Shown here piece after piece: positions 10,801-51,670 of a stretch of 64,000 bases of DNA (its first letter is position 1; every line of letters begins with the position of its first letter). Below the pieces are notes generated by a model. That model was not told the origin of the DNA. It saw only the letters and a program-made list of their open reading frames with translations, and did not search any database. The position numbers were made by a program, and so were the translations under genes. Origin of the DNA: Haliclystus octoradiatus (taxonomy: Eukaryota; Cnidaria; Staurozoa; Stauromedusae; Haliclystidae); the NCBI GenBank assembly GCA_916610825.1, contig OU744452.1:7720021-7784020 (forward strand), in the 5' to 3' direction.

Positions 10801-13800
10801 TATTGTTAACAAGTATTATTTAATCAAAATAAGTAAAATGACAAAATACTACAGAAAACTTGACACAAAGTAGCAAACACCAAATCCGTTCCAAACAAAG
10901 CCTTGATATTTCTGATAGCCTATCCCGTTATGATGTTCAAGACATCATTTAGATCGATTTTGGAAAGATTTTAATGAATTAAGATTGCTCATTTTATACC
11001 ATTGCATTACCTAGTTTTAATAGTGTAAAATTGTATTCTTGCCTGATTATATGCTTTTTAAGTAAGAAGAATTTGATGGCAAACATTGAAGCCTTCTAGT
11101 TTGCTTCAAACTGTGTTCACACATTCCATGTACTTAGAGAACAATGGAAGCGCTTGGTGAATTCATGTAGATGCAAATACAATTCCTACTTGATGGTGTC
11201 AATTGTATTTCATAAACCTTACAGTTCCCAGTATTTGTTAGTCTGAGATGGAGGTCTGCATCGTATCAGATTGGGCATTGCAATCTAAATATCTGAAAAA
11301 AATTTCTGATCCTGCATTGAGATTTTGATCCGATCCGACAGAATCCGGATCCGAGTAATGTTTATTTATTATAGCCATAATGGTATGAAAAACAATAGTT
11401 TTTGAAAGCTTTATTATCTGATATCATGGATATTTAAAGCCCGATCTGATCTGAGAATCTACATCCTGGGACAAAGCCAATCCGAATCCCAAAAAATCTG
11501 GTCAAACTCAGATCTGATTTGCAGACCTCTATTGTAGAATTTTACAGGTATATGCTAGCCAATCAATTAGATAACTGTATACGACTGCCGCTTGATGTCA
11601 GAAAAATATGCGCAAGGCAAAGAAGTGGTCTGAGAGTAAACTAGTGATATTCTAAGATATTTTTATAACCAGTCTGGCCCCAAGACGAACACTGGCTAGG
11701 AAAATGTAATTGGTATGACATGATGACAATGGTTACAACTTGACCAATTAAAACCCAATGATTGAATACGATACTAAATTAGAGCAATGTGTGATTTAAA
11801 ATGAACACACAATTTAACAAGTAAAATTCCAACATTGAATTAGTAATGCATACAATCAACACATTGTTTCTGTATCTGTATACTAATTCATGTGTCATTA
11901 TTAAGTTGTGTAAGTCCACAATGAAGAACAAAGATCTTTTCTTGCAATTATATTTGATATTATTTTGGTTTTGTAGGTTGCTAAAGCGTATAATGATACT
12001 GATCCTAACATGGATCCACGCGAGAGAGACGAAGAACTTGAAAGGATGAGAGAACATGTTATGAATGAGGTCAGTTTGAAATTCTGGAAATGAGGACCTG
12101 ATTTCTGAATCAGAAAATTTATTTCAACAGTATTTTATTGGTCGTGGCTAGATAAGGGGTAACTCAAGGAACAGTGCAGGATTAATGTTATCAGTAGCCT
12201 TAGGCGATTGATTAAAATGGGGCCTAAACTTTTTTTTAGGAAACTTGGGGAAAATAACATAATTATACTGTTTGTTGGTTTCCCCCTTATTCTGCTTTTA
12301 TATGAGCAATGACAACCACTCTCTTAGGAATATAACTTTTAATGGTATAAATACAGTATTACTGTAATAGAATGTATGGAATGAATGTCTCTTCCCATCA
12401 AAAGTCAACTTAATTTTATGTCAGTTTTCTTTGAGCCCCTGCGATCGGTCGTTGCATGGCAATACAATCTTTTTGGGATAATTTTTTTCACAATAGGAAG
12501 TTATAAGTCATCTTGTGTGGTTAACAACAATATGTCATTATTGACAACAATTGTTTTCCTTGAATAGCAAGTGTAATTTGATCTCAAAATAGCAATGCTG
12601 TTACCAAAATTATGAGACTGGAAGGAAATTTAAAGTCGTTAGGACAATTAAAATCTCGACCTTTGCAAACAATTTGATCAATTTCTGTATGAATATATGT
12701 GACTTGTAAATAAACTGAATTAAACTTCTATTTAATTAAAAACTTTGAAAATTTCATAAGAAACCACAAAAACACAGTTTTTTCAATTTTTTTGGTCTTT
12801 TCATTTTTTTTTCCGGAGGCTCATTATTATCTGTGGCCTAAGGTGGCCGCCTAAACTGCCTATGGGTTAATCCGGTACTGTCAAGGAAGGACATTTATTT
12901 ATATTGATATGAAGCATGGTATGCGTAATGTGAACTACAAGTAACTTCTAAACATTTAGAAACTCAAATAATGATGATAAATTAATATTATCTAACGACC
13001 TTACCAGAAATTGAACCTGCATGGATTACAAACTAGTCAAACATAATGATGACAGTAGCTTAAAAATAGTATTTAAACACAACTGGGTCGTATCACCTTG
13101 TTCACCAAGGTTACTAGACGGGTTTCTAAAGTACCTAGCAACCAATGAATCATGTGATTGAATTGCGATGCACCGTGATCTAGTGTTGAGCCTCTTTTTT
13201 GATATAGCGTTTCCTTTAGTTACCCCTGATTTAGCTATAACCTATTTTAGTATCGGATCTATAATAATTGATTGTAATGTATTACGCTAACAGTCGAGAC
13301 AGTATTATTCTACCAAAGGCGCCCATACCACTGTTCTATTTCTAGAGGAGTGGCTCATTTCGTTAAAGGTGTTGATATTAAATTATCTTCACTGATCTCA
13401 GCCGTGAAACTGCAGATGAATTTCAACAAATTTTATGTCAGAAAGACCTGGATTTTCAATGCACAGCGATGCACAGCAACTGTTTAACATATATTGCTCT
13501 GAGTTATGATATGAGGGTTAACAATCGACTGATTAATCAATTTTCTGATTAGTTCCCATCCAAACAAATTAATACAAATAAAGCGGAGACAACATGTAGA
13601 TCATGAGTTTATAATGATGAAACAGTCCAACACTATATATGCAAGCATGTAATTAGCTGAATAAAAATGAATGGAACCACTAAGGCAAGTATTTGAGGAT
13701 AGCAAACGGTTGCCTGCAGCCTTTCCAAACAACCAAGCGGACAACAAAGCGACTTTTCCCCTGTTATTAATTGATATATCTTTCCAGCTTTGAAGAGTCA

Positions 13801-15091
13801 CCTCAAATAAAATGAAAATAAAATCTTGGTACAAAGACTACAAGCAATTGTTAAACTGCAAACTACTTTTGACTATATTGAAAACTGTTTTCTACAAATT
13901 GAAACCCGACTCCAGCTTTTTCTTTCTAAATGTTTCACTAATTAATGCTAATGTGTTGAAATTGTCACTTTTTAACAATAGATGGTGTCAAGTGGCATGA
14001 TGAGTTATTCGAATGTTTTGAATTACAAAACAAAACAGAACGACTGTGCAAAGCAGTATCAACTTTTGAATTATCATTTTAAAACATGTTATTAATGAAT
14101 TTTCGAATAAAGAAATTTTGTTTTGGATTTCATTGTCTAAAATAATCGGTTCAAAGATTGACAAAGTTTAATTTTCGATGCCGATTATTTTCGGATTAGT
14201 AAAATTTGGCGCCAAATCCTGACTTCCTAGAGTTACGATGAATAGGATTCCCTAATACCAACCCTCAGTATCTAGATGCTAATAATTCTGAATAATTTTT
14301 TATTTTTCTAGATGGATAAAGATAAGGATGGATTTGTCTCACTAGATGAATTTATGATGCAAACGCAAGATAAAAAGTTTGAGGAAGATGAAGATTGGTC
14401 ACCTTTAACAGATGAAGATCAATTTTCACCAGAAGAATTAGAAGAATATGAAAAATCATTATCTCAACGAGAGCAAGAAATGGGAAATCAGGTGAGTTTA
14501 TAGTACGATGATGCCGTATCACATTATAGAACTGCGTACTAACAATATATCATACTTAAGTGCAGGAATCTGGTGTTTGATCCTGATCCAATATTTTTCT
14601 TTCTGGAATGTCATATTTTTTTGAAAGCACGTCTTCGGAATTTCATTTGGTAAAGTTTATCACATTCAAAACATTTAATTAAGATTATCAAAGTACCGAG
14701 AAACTTAGAATTTTAGAACTTTTCGAAGACTGATCACACAAACACATAAATTTGGAAATCTAATGTCTTATCATCACATATTCTTCTTAAAACTTGAACA
14801 AGAAAATGTTGAAATATTCTAGAATTCTAGAAGACCAAACCTTTTATCTAGTTTAAAGCTAGTGAATGTTCAAACATGAGAATTTTCAATGTTTTTCTGA
14901 TTTCAAGTCTAGTTATTGTCTTTTCCCATTAAAATCTTCAAAGTTTGAATTCTTCCATCTTAAAGTTACAAACATCCAAAATAATAGGGGCTGTGTTTAT
15001 TGATCATATATTTTATTTGTTTTAGGGTGTCCCATCAAAAGGAGATGATCATCACGAAGAAGAAAATAAAGATGATAATAAGATACATTAA
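7844..15091 (+). CDS. NUCB: nucleobindin (NUCB1/2 homologue), 7 exons
   Basis: Exons 7844-8275, 9177-9362, 9554-9644, 10567-10625, 11977-12069, 14312-14491 and 15026-15091 join in phase to about 368 aa. The start gives a signal peptide (residues 1-21, hydrophobic, likely cut after LSA). The nesfatin-like region follows (VRTKLDELKRMEVEYQ), then a basic coiled-coil segment. Two EF-hands come next: DKNGDNYLDTYE at the exon 3/4 join, and DKDKDGFVSLDE in exon 6 (14312). Nucleobindins are Ca2+-binding proteins of Golgi, cytosol and secretory pathway that also bind G-alpha subunits. DPNMDPRERDEELERMREHV between the EF-hands matches the family. The C-terminus is short: after the acidic ELEEYEKSLSQREQE helix only about 21 polar residues remain, so the long leucine-zipper tail of vertebrate NUCBs (over 400 aa) is missing or much reduced. 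Confidence 0.93.
9947..10300 (+). mobile_element. SINE family A, near full length, in NUCB intron 3
   Basis: The tRNA-like head has an A box (TTAGCTCAGATGGTAGA near 9959) and a degenerate B box (GAGGTTAAAATCCC near 10013). The body and tail are shared with 2462-2690: GGAGTTGCATTGTGAGTAGC, GAGCCACTCCTCTAGAGATA and TAGGGCGATACC. Confidence 0.7.
11252..11528. mobile_element. AGGTCTGCA-family MITE in NUCB intron 4
   Basis: The ends are inverted: AGGTCTGCA at 11252 and TGCAGACCT at 11520-11528. The interior is rich in GATCCGATCC and CCGATCTGATCTGA words, shared with the copy at 29173-29696 and a fragment near 60050-60120. No transposase is present; the superfamily is unknown. Confidence 0.65.
12172..12880. 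mobile_element. non-autonomous hAT-type transposon in NUCB intron 5
   Basis: The termini are inverted (CAGTGCAGGATTAA at left; TTAATCCGGTACTG at right) and flanked by a perfect 8-bp direct duplication TCAAGGAA (12164-12171 and 12881-12888). CAG-type ends with 8-bp target duplications are diagnostic of hAT elements. The 709-bp body has no transposase. Confidence 0.85.
13306..13445 (-). mobile_element. SINE family A fragment (reverse)
   Basis: Read on the minus strand this gives ATCTGCAGTTTCACGGCTGA, AACGAAATGAGCCACTCCTC and TAGAAATAGAACAGTGG, matching the tail half of the copies at 2462 and 9947. It lies in NUCB intron 5. Confidence 0.6.
14728..14762. other. 35-bp fragment of the p52 coding sequence in NUCB intron 6
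   Basis: GACTGATCACACAAACACAT and the following 15 bp match 17318-17352 inside the p52 CDS with one mismatch, in the same orientation. The flanks are unrelated. A captured filler-DNA fragment or templated insertion is the simplest reading. Confidence 0.7.
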
Positions 15092-15355
15092 TTTATTTTT
15101 TTAAAATGAAATACCTAACTTTGTATATTAAGAGTATTTACCAATATTTCAATTTGTTGTTTCTTTTGATTAGAAATTTAGTATATAGAAATAGTATTTA
15201 AGTGAATTATTATGGCGTGAAAGAATGTTTTTAAAATGAGAACAATAAGAACATTTAAATGATGGTTACATTAATTTAGTTAGAGTTAAACACTCAAACA
15301 CTTCTTACTAATTTCTGGTTAATACTTCATTATGTACATGTGCCGGTACTACTAA

Positions 15356-15540
15356 CATGAAAGTTACAGAAAAGTTCATGAACAGTTCATAATTGCTGAT
15401 GAACTTTCAGGCAATTTCACATTCATAAACCGGTTCATGAAATTGTTCATGAACCCACGTGACTGTTCATGAACTGTCCATAAACCACCAAAAATGTTCA
15501 TGAACTTGTCACGAAGTTCATAAGTTGTTCCTGAACACTG
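15356..15540. mobile_element. GTTCATGAAC-family element downstream of NUCB
   Basis: About eight GTTCATGAAC-like words in both phases within 185 bp, e.g. GTTCATGAACAGTTCATAA and TGTTCATGAACCCACGTGAC. This is the densest copy of the family in the window. Confidence 0.6.
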
Positions 15541-15795
15541 AATATACCGTAATTATTTGTTTGGAGTACCAGGCATAAAAGTTTTTTAAAAAATGTCACA
15601 GTGTGAATAGTTTACCGAATTTATATGGGTGTTACTTTCGATGAGCGGAAAACAGCATGTTAATTCCCTATGTTATTTCGCTAGGGAAATGTCTACTTTC
15701 AAAGACATTATCACTTGACAATTTGCATCAACAATTTGAGGTTTTTACCTAAGATAAACCTAGGAAGGTATATAGACTGACCTTTTCCAATAATG

Positions 15796-15925
15796 ATTTG
15801 CAGAATTGGTGTAGTGGTTAGGGCTTTGGACCTCAGCCCTCAGGGTTTTGGGTTCAATCCCTGGCAGAAGCACTATTGGATGGAGTCAGGAAGGGCATCC
15901 AGCCATAAGATGTACATATGCCTAA
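15796..15925 (+). mobile_element. SINE family B
   Basis: The tRNA-like head has A box TGGTGTAGTGGTTAGGGC and B box GGGTTCAATCCC. It is followed by the tail GGAGTCAGGAAGGGCATCC. A second copy lies at 45550-45665 with the same head and tail. Confidence 0.75.
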
Positions 15926-16059
15926 AAAATATTAATCAGTTAAACAACCACCCCGGTGAAAGAAAGCTTCAAGATTACCCAGTTTGTGATCAAATGACAA
16001 AAAAATTAACCTATAAAGCTAAAGCAACCTTTTATAAATCAACAGTTCGAAAAATTTAA

Positions 16060-16700
16060 AAAAATATTTTTACAAAAAATTAAGATATTGCGTTTTCTAT
16101 TACAAAATAAGTATGTAAACATTTGATAATTTCCTGGTTTCTAGTGCAATTATATATGGACCAGTAGGGGGAAGAATATTTCACAGAAAAGGGTTTAATG
16201 ATGATGTTTTAGATTTAAAAGTTAATTCTAAATTTATTTTCATTTGATCCAAACGAAGGCAGAAGACATATAACATCTGATTTAGCTAACATGATTTTTG
16301 GTTAACTCTTTCTTCAATTTGAAAAGCTGCAAATTATTACTATTTTGCTTGAATGTGGTTTTCGGTTGACAATTTCATATAGTAGTATGGAAAAAATATC
16401 TCTTAGCTATACAATTTGAACTCTGAAAATTGTGGATGTAATTTGTTAAAAGTTTTGCAGCTGAACCTCTACAAGATAATTTAAATAAAACAAAAATGTT
16501 GTAAAAGACTCAAAACAATTATTTTTGAATCAAATGAAAATAAAATAATTTGCTTTCAAATCAACTATTATTTCCTCTTTTAGAATGTCATGTAAATTGT
16601 GAGTCAATGTAAAATGACTTGGTAATTTAACTACATTATACCCCGCTTTCGATTGCAATTCTAATAAAAATAAGCAACATCTATCATGACATAATCGACA
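16060..16700. other. gene-free spacer
   Basis: AT-rich intergenic DNA between the SINE and the p52 3' flank; no coding exon, RNA gene or repeat was recognised. Confidence 0.6.
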
Positions 16701-16710
16701 ATGAGAATGT

Positions 16711-16862
16711 CATGTTGGTTGAGAAAGGTGTTTGTGGAAATAAATTGCCAACCAAAGCCTCTCTACCCCATACAAGTTGTTATGATTGTTGTCGTTTGTG
16801 ACGTTTGTCAAATCTGAAAAGATGAAATCCATTTCGGCTGAATGATTTTGCTATAACGGAGA
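16711..16862 (-). repeat. diverged duplicate of the p52 upstream segment, downstream of p52
   Basis: About 150 bp resembles 18365-18515 at roughly 75 percent by eye, in the same orientation, so the p52 CDS sits between two direct copies. Read on the minus strand both copies keep an open frame with shared words MDF, LTNV and ERLWLAI and a common FHxHxSQ ending; the length difference is 6 nt, in frame. This copy then meets a stop. The product, if any, is not recognised. Confidence 0.7.
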
Positions 16863-16947
16863 TTTTTTTTAGTTCTGATAATTATATTTATTTTAATAGC
16901 TTTCCAGCAGGTTACAATGTAGTGATGTTGTAAAAATATATTTCAAT

Positions 16948-16953
16948 TTTATT
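16948..16953 (-). terminator. likely poly(A) signal of p52
   Basis: AATAAA on the minus strand, 11 bp past the stop codon; the nearest canonical signal to the gene. A very short 3' UTR would follow. Confidence 0.5.
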
Positions 16954-16964
16954 TAATATAACTA

Positions 16965-18353
16965 CTAATTTGACGAGCCCTGACGATGCTTTTTCCAGAA
17001 TCTTCTTACATCATCATGTCCCTCCTTCGTAACAACCATTAATCGTTTGTTAATATTTGTCCACATTAATACACCAAGATCATCGGCATATTTACGAAGT
17101 GTTTCAAAATCACTTTGTGATAAAAACTGATTATACAAAACGCCGTCAGTATATCTTAATCGATCACGTTCAATTTCCCATAAACGTACTTGATCAGATA
17201 ATGTTGATGGAACAATTGGTGATTGTGAAAGTAATTGCGGATGTGCTCGACTAACTAAAAAGTTTAGAATTTGTTGTGATGTGATACCTGTTGCAAGCGC
17301 CTGTTGTACACTTTCCCGACTGATCACACAAACACATAAATTAGGAAATCTAAAATGTACATCACAGAATAAACTAAGTAATGCAACTTGTAGATCTGAA
17401 GTTGTGTATGCATATAGCCTATAATTAGTTTCAAATATTAAATATCCTTGCTTTTGTTCTTCAATAACAGTTGAACCAGTGACGGCACTCCCAAGACTTA
17501 TTGCTAATTGAGTTGGATAGAAACGCCTCGATTTACGTTTTCTTTGAAATACTAAACCAATTTCACGTAGATGCTGTAAGAAATTAAGCTGAGTTTCAGT
17601 TAAGTTTTCTACTGGATAATCTTTACCAAATGTTGAGAAACTAATTTGAAATAAAAATGATAAACATTCAACGGTATCCATTTTTCTTTGCTCGGCAGTA
17701 ATTAAATATTGTAACATGAAATGCCAAACTTGAGCTGATGTTTCTAATAATAGAAATTGAAAACCTTGAGAAGTAATTGATGTAGTACTTTCTTTACCAT
17801 CCCGATTTAATAGCTTTGATGATATTAATATGTTAACTATATCTTGACTAACACCTGATCCATCAGTAGCTTGTGTTGAACCTGTCATAAAATATATCAC
17901 AGATTCCCATCTTTCTTTCGCATAAGTATGAAGGAATGATGTATCCCTGGCGTGTTTATCTTCCCCATATTGTGATGTATCTGGTAAAATTCTTCCACCT
18001 CCACAAATTGCTATTCTTAAATTTGATCTAAATGAAGCATTCATTTCATATCGTGTTGAATTAGCGGGACCTGATGAGCTTTCACGCCAAATTCTGAGTC
18101 CTTTTAATTGTGTTAATGTATCTTTATGAGCTTGAATATTTTCTTTTTTTGTCCACGTCGAAACAAATGTTTCTGGGACACCCTCATTGAGGAATAATGT
18201 TCTGAGGACATAACTTTTTCCGAGCTGTTTTAATCCACGAAAAACAGCCAAACAGGTGAAAGGATGATCGTATAGCCTGTCAAGTATCGATGATGGTAAT
18301 GTATTCAAGAAACCGTATAAATCTTTGCAATCAAGTTGAGTCGATTCCGACAT
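16965..18353 (-). CDS. GTF2H4: TFIIH subunit p52 (general transcription factor IIH subunit 4), single exon
   Basis: The 462-aa protein matches the p52/Tfb2 family over its length, which equals that of the human protein. Landmarks are LDRLYDHPFTCLAVFRGL near the N-terminus, DKHARDTSFLHTYAKERWE, SFLFQISFSTFGKDY, then LNFLQHLREIGLVFQRKRKS and ETNYRLYAYT. The C-terminal part has TSQQILNFLVSRAHP, SDQVRLWEIERDRLR, GVLYNQFLSQ and DDVRRFWKKH. p52 anchors and stimulates the XPB ATPase in TFIIH, and its C-terminal domain binds p8/TTDA; it serves transcription initiation and nucleotide excision repair. I chose the ATG at 18353 because it gives the family N-terminus; an in-frame ATG at 18482 would add 43 residues. 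There are no introns, whereas vertebrate orthologues have many. The start faces RUVBL2. Confidence 0.95.
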   Translation of the reverse strand: MSESTQLDCKDLYGFLNTLPSSILDRLYDHPFTCLAVFRGLKQLGKSYVLRTLFLNEGVPETFVSTWTKKENIQAHKDTLTQLKGLRIWRESSSGPANSTRYEMNASFRSNLRIAICGGGRILPDTSQYGEDKHARDTSFLHTYAKERWESVIYFMTGSTQATDGSGVSQDIVNILISSKLLNRDGKESTTSITSQGFQFLLLETSAQVWHFMLQYLITAEQRKMDTVECLSFLFQISFSTFGKDYPVENLTETQLNFLQHLREIGLVFQRKRKSRRFYPTQLAISLGSAVTGSTVIEEQKQGYLIFETNYRLYAYTTSDLQVALLSLFCDVHFRFPNLCVCVISRESVQQALATGITSQQILNFLVSRAHPQLLSQSPIVPSTLSDQVRLWEIERDRLRYTDGVLYNQFLSQSDFETLRKYADDLGVLMWTNINKRLMVVTKEGHDDVRRFWKKHRQGSSN

Positions 18354-18674
18354 AGTATCACATCCAACAATTTGTTGAGAAAAGTGCTCGTGGAAATGAA
18401 TTGCCAACCAAAGCCTCTCTTCCCTACACAAGTCCTTATGATCGGCGTCGTTTGCGACATTAGTCAAAAGCTGAAAATCCATGTCGTCTAAATGATTTTG
18501 CAATAGAGCAAAGTTTTTCCTTTACTGTATTGGATATTTCCCGCGGATACGTCTATTTTGATGCAAATTTTTGACATTTTTCTTACAAATGTAAATCGGC
18601 GTTCGTCGTAAAAGCCGACGAGTTGTTGTTGTCCTCGTTACCATTCTTCTGCTTCACACGCGGGAACATTAAAC
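18354..18674. promoter_or_regulatory. bidirectional promoter region of GTF2H4 and RUVBL2
   Basis: Only 321 bp separate the two divergent start codons. The part near RUVBL2 is richer in CpG than its surroundings (CCGCGGATACG, CGGCGTTCGTCGTAAAAGCC). RUVBL2 starts in AACATGGCGTC, which resembles the YY1-type ATGGCG element of many housekeeping promoters. No TATA box is evident. The p52 side contains the upstream copy of the flanking duplication. Confidence 0.65.
18365..18515 (-). repeat. p52 upstream segment, copy of 16711-16862
   Basis: This segment directly precedes the p52 start and is open in the same frame, so it could be a 5' UTR, an upstream open frame or an N-terminal extension of 43 aa (ATG at 18482). 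It shares ERLWLAI and FHxHxSQ with the downstream copy. Confidence 0.65.
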
Positions 18675-49791
<31,117 letters not shown>

Positions 49792-49883
49792 ATGTAATGG
49801 ATAAAACATTATTATCAAACTGTTGAGACATTATCGATTGGTTGACGAAGTGGAAAGCAATCGTGCCGAGAGTACTGTAAATT

Positions 49884-49889
49884 ATTAAA
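49884..49889 (+). terminator. likely poly(A) signal of RUVBL2
   Basis: ATTAAA 93 bp past the stop codon; the commonest variant of AATAAA. Position fits a short 3' UTR. Confidence 0.4.
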
Positions 49890-50344
49890 GAGTTTGGAGC
49901 CATTTGTTTCTACTATTTTCCTATTTTTATTGAAACAAACATGGGTCATGTTGAAACCTATGTTAAAAATGATTTACAGATAACTTATACTCTGTTAAAT
50001 GAGTCACTGCTAAAGATAGCAAATTGTTACTAACAATGGTAAATAATTATTCTATTATTATAAATGGTTATTATATTATGTGTTTGGAATACAGATTGAG
50101 ATACAGTTCGTATTTTAAAATCTACTTTGCAACTATAAACTGATTTTTCCTGGCGGTAAATGGATAATAAATCTCGAATGTACTGTTAGAAAATGAAACT
50201 AAATCTTTAATAGCACCTAGATACATTTAAAGCCTGGCAAGCATTCATAGTTTTCTAGTCGGAATAAAACAAACAGCTACTTATGGTTGTATCTTAAATG
50301 TAGGTCGCCTGCAAATGAAGCTCATGAGAATCCAACTCGTGGAC

Positions 50345-50519
50345 AGATTATAAACCAGTTTACAAACAGTTCATGAACGAAAAATTCATGAACTCATGAA
50401 CTGTTAATGGAAAGTTGGTGAATTTATAAAAATTTTCACAGGGGCTATCTTCTTCAAAAATGAATCTCAATTAAATTGCAGAACTGTTCATGAACTCCTG
50501 GACTGTTTTTCGCAGGGGA
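50345..50519. mobile_element. GTTCATGAAC-family MITE
   Basis: It contains AACAGTTCATGAACGAAAAA, CATGAACTCATGAACTG and the family right end TCATGAACTCCTGGACTG followed by TTTTTCGCAGGGG. It lies 550 bp past the RUVBL2 stop. Confidence 0.65.
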
Positions 50520-50524
50520 TAACA

Positions 50525-51490
50525 TAAAGATTGGATTGGAATTGACAAAACATTTCATAATACACTATTACTACTACTCCACTAGCCCGCTTTAGTGCAA
50601 ATAAATGACTGCTTATATGCAGCCTGAAATTCAGATCGTCTTAACTTTACACTTCAAATAACAGGCACGCTCCAGCTGTTTTAAAATTTTTCTAAACATT
50701 TGATTGAATAACTTTTTGCATCGTCTCAAATCGAAAAAAGCACACTGTACAATCAAATAAATCAAATATGTCAATGTACAATCATTTGCTATATAATAAT
50801 CTAACAAAATTAAGATTTATGCAAAGCAATTTTAAACCCAACCTTTTAAGATGACACATTTTATTTTAACAAAATGTGCCTGGTTCCGGTGTAATATTTT
50901 AAATATGTTTTTTTTCCCGATTGACTTATATTATTATACCAAAGAATTCACCATCGTTTTCATACCAAAACTATTCAAGATTTAAAATTTCAAAATGGAT
51001 ACAAAAGATTTGACATTTTGCTGCACTTACGTGAGTTACACTCAGGTAGCCAAAATCTGATTATAAGTTTATTGAGACATGCCACAAAACGAAAGTTTAC
51101 GACGTATATACTGAATTAATGCTGATGTTATTGATTTCATTACATTCAAATAACACAACTAAGACTTTCTCGTTAAAAGGATTAAGAAAACATATTAATA
51201 TGTTTTATCCTGAAAAAGAGCCTTACAAAACTATTAAATATCTGAAACATTCAAACATAGAATTAAAATATATAATGATTACTATACTAATGTCTATTAT
51301 CTGTAAATTTGAGTTGATGAGATCCAAGATTTAAAGGAAAAAATCAAATTCATTAATCAATTAAGTTTGGCATTGACCTATATCAAATAACCGGCATTCC
51401 TGTCTGTCAATTCTATCCCAATTCTGAATTCAAATCAATGTCTCTTTTAATGTTAATTATATATCAGTCCAATGAATGCTAGGTATTGAT
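50525..51490. other. spacer between RUVBL2 and myotrophin
   Basis: AT-rich DNA that must include the myotrophin 3' UTR; an AATAAA on the minus strand at 51068-51073 could be its poly(A) signal, about 430 bp past the stop. Nothing else recognised. Confidence 0.45.
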
Positions 51491-51496
51491 TTATAG

Positions 51497-51621
51497 TTAA
51501 TTTAAAAGTTCTTTAATTTCATTTTTCTCTGCAGAATCTTTGTAGCTTGATCCATCTGGTGCTTTGCCACTTTTATTTGCGCCCTATAAATAATTTTTCA
51601 AATAACAGAAGAAATGTTTGA

Positions 51622-51670
<49 letters not shown>

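Noticed and set aside
18354-18503. p52 start at 18503
   Set aside because: The codon there is TTG, not ATG. The next in-frame ATG (18482) adds residues not found in the family, while 18353 gives the standard N-terminus and length.
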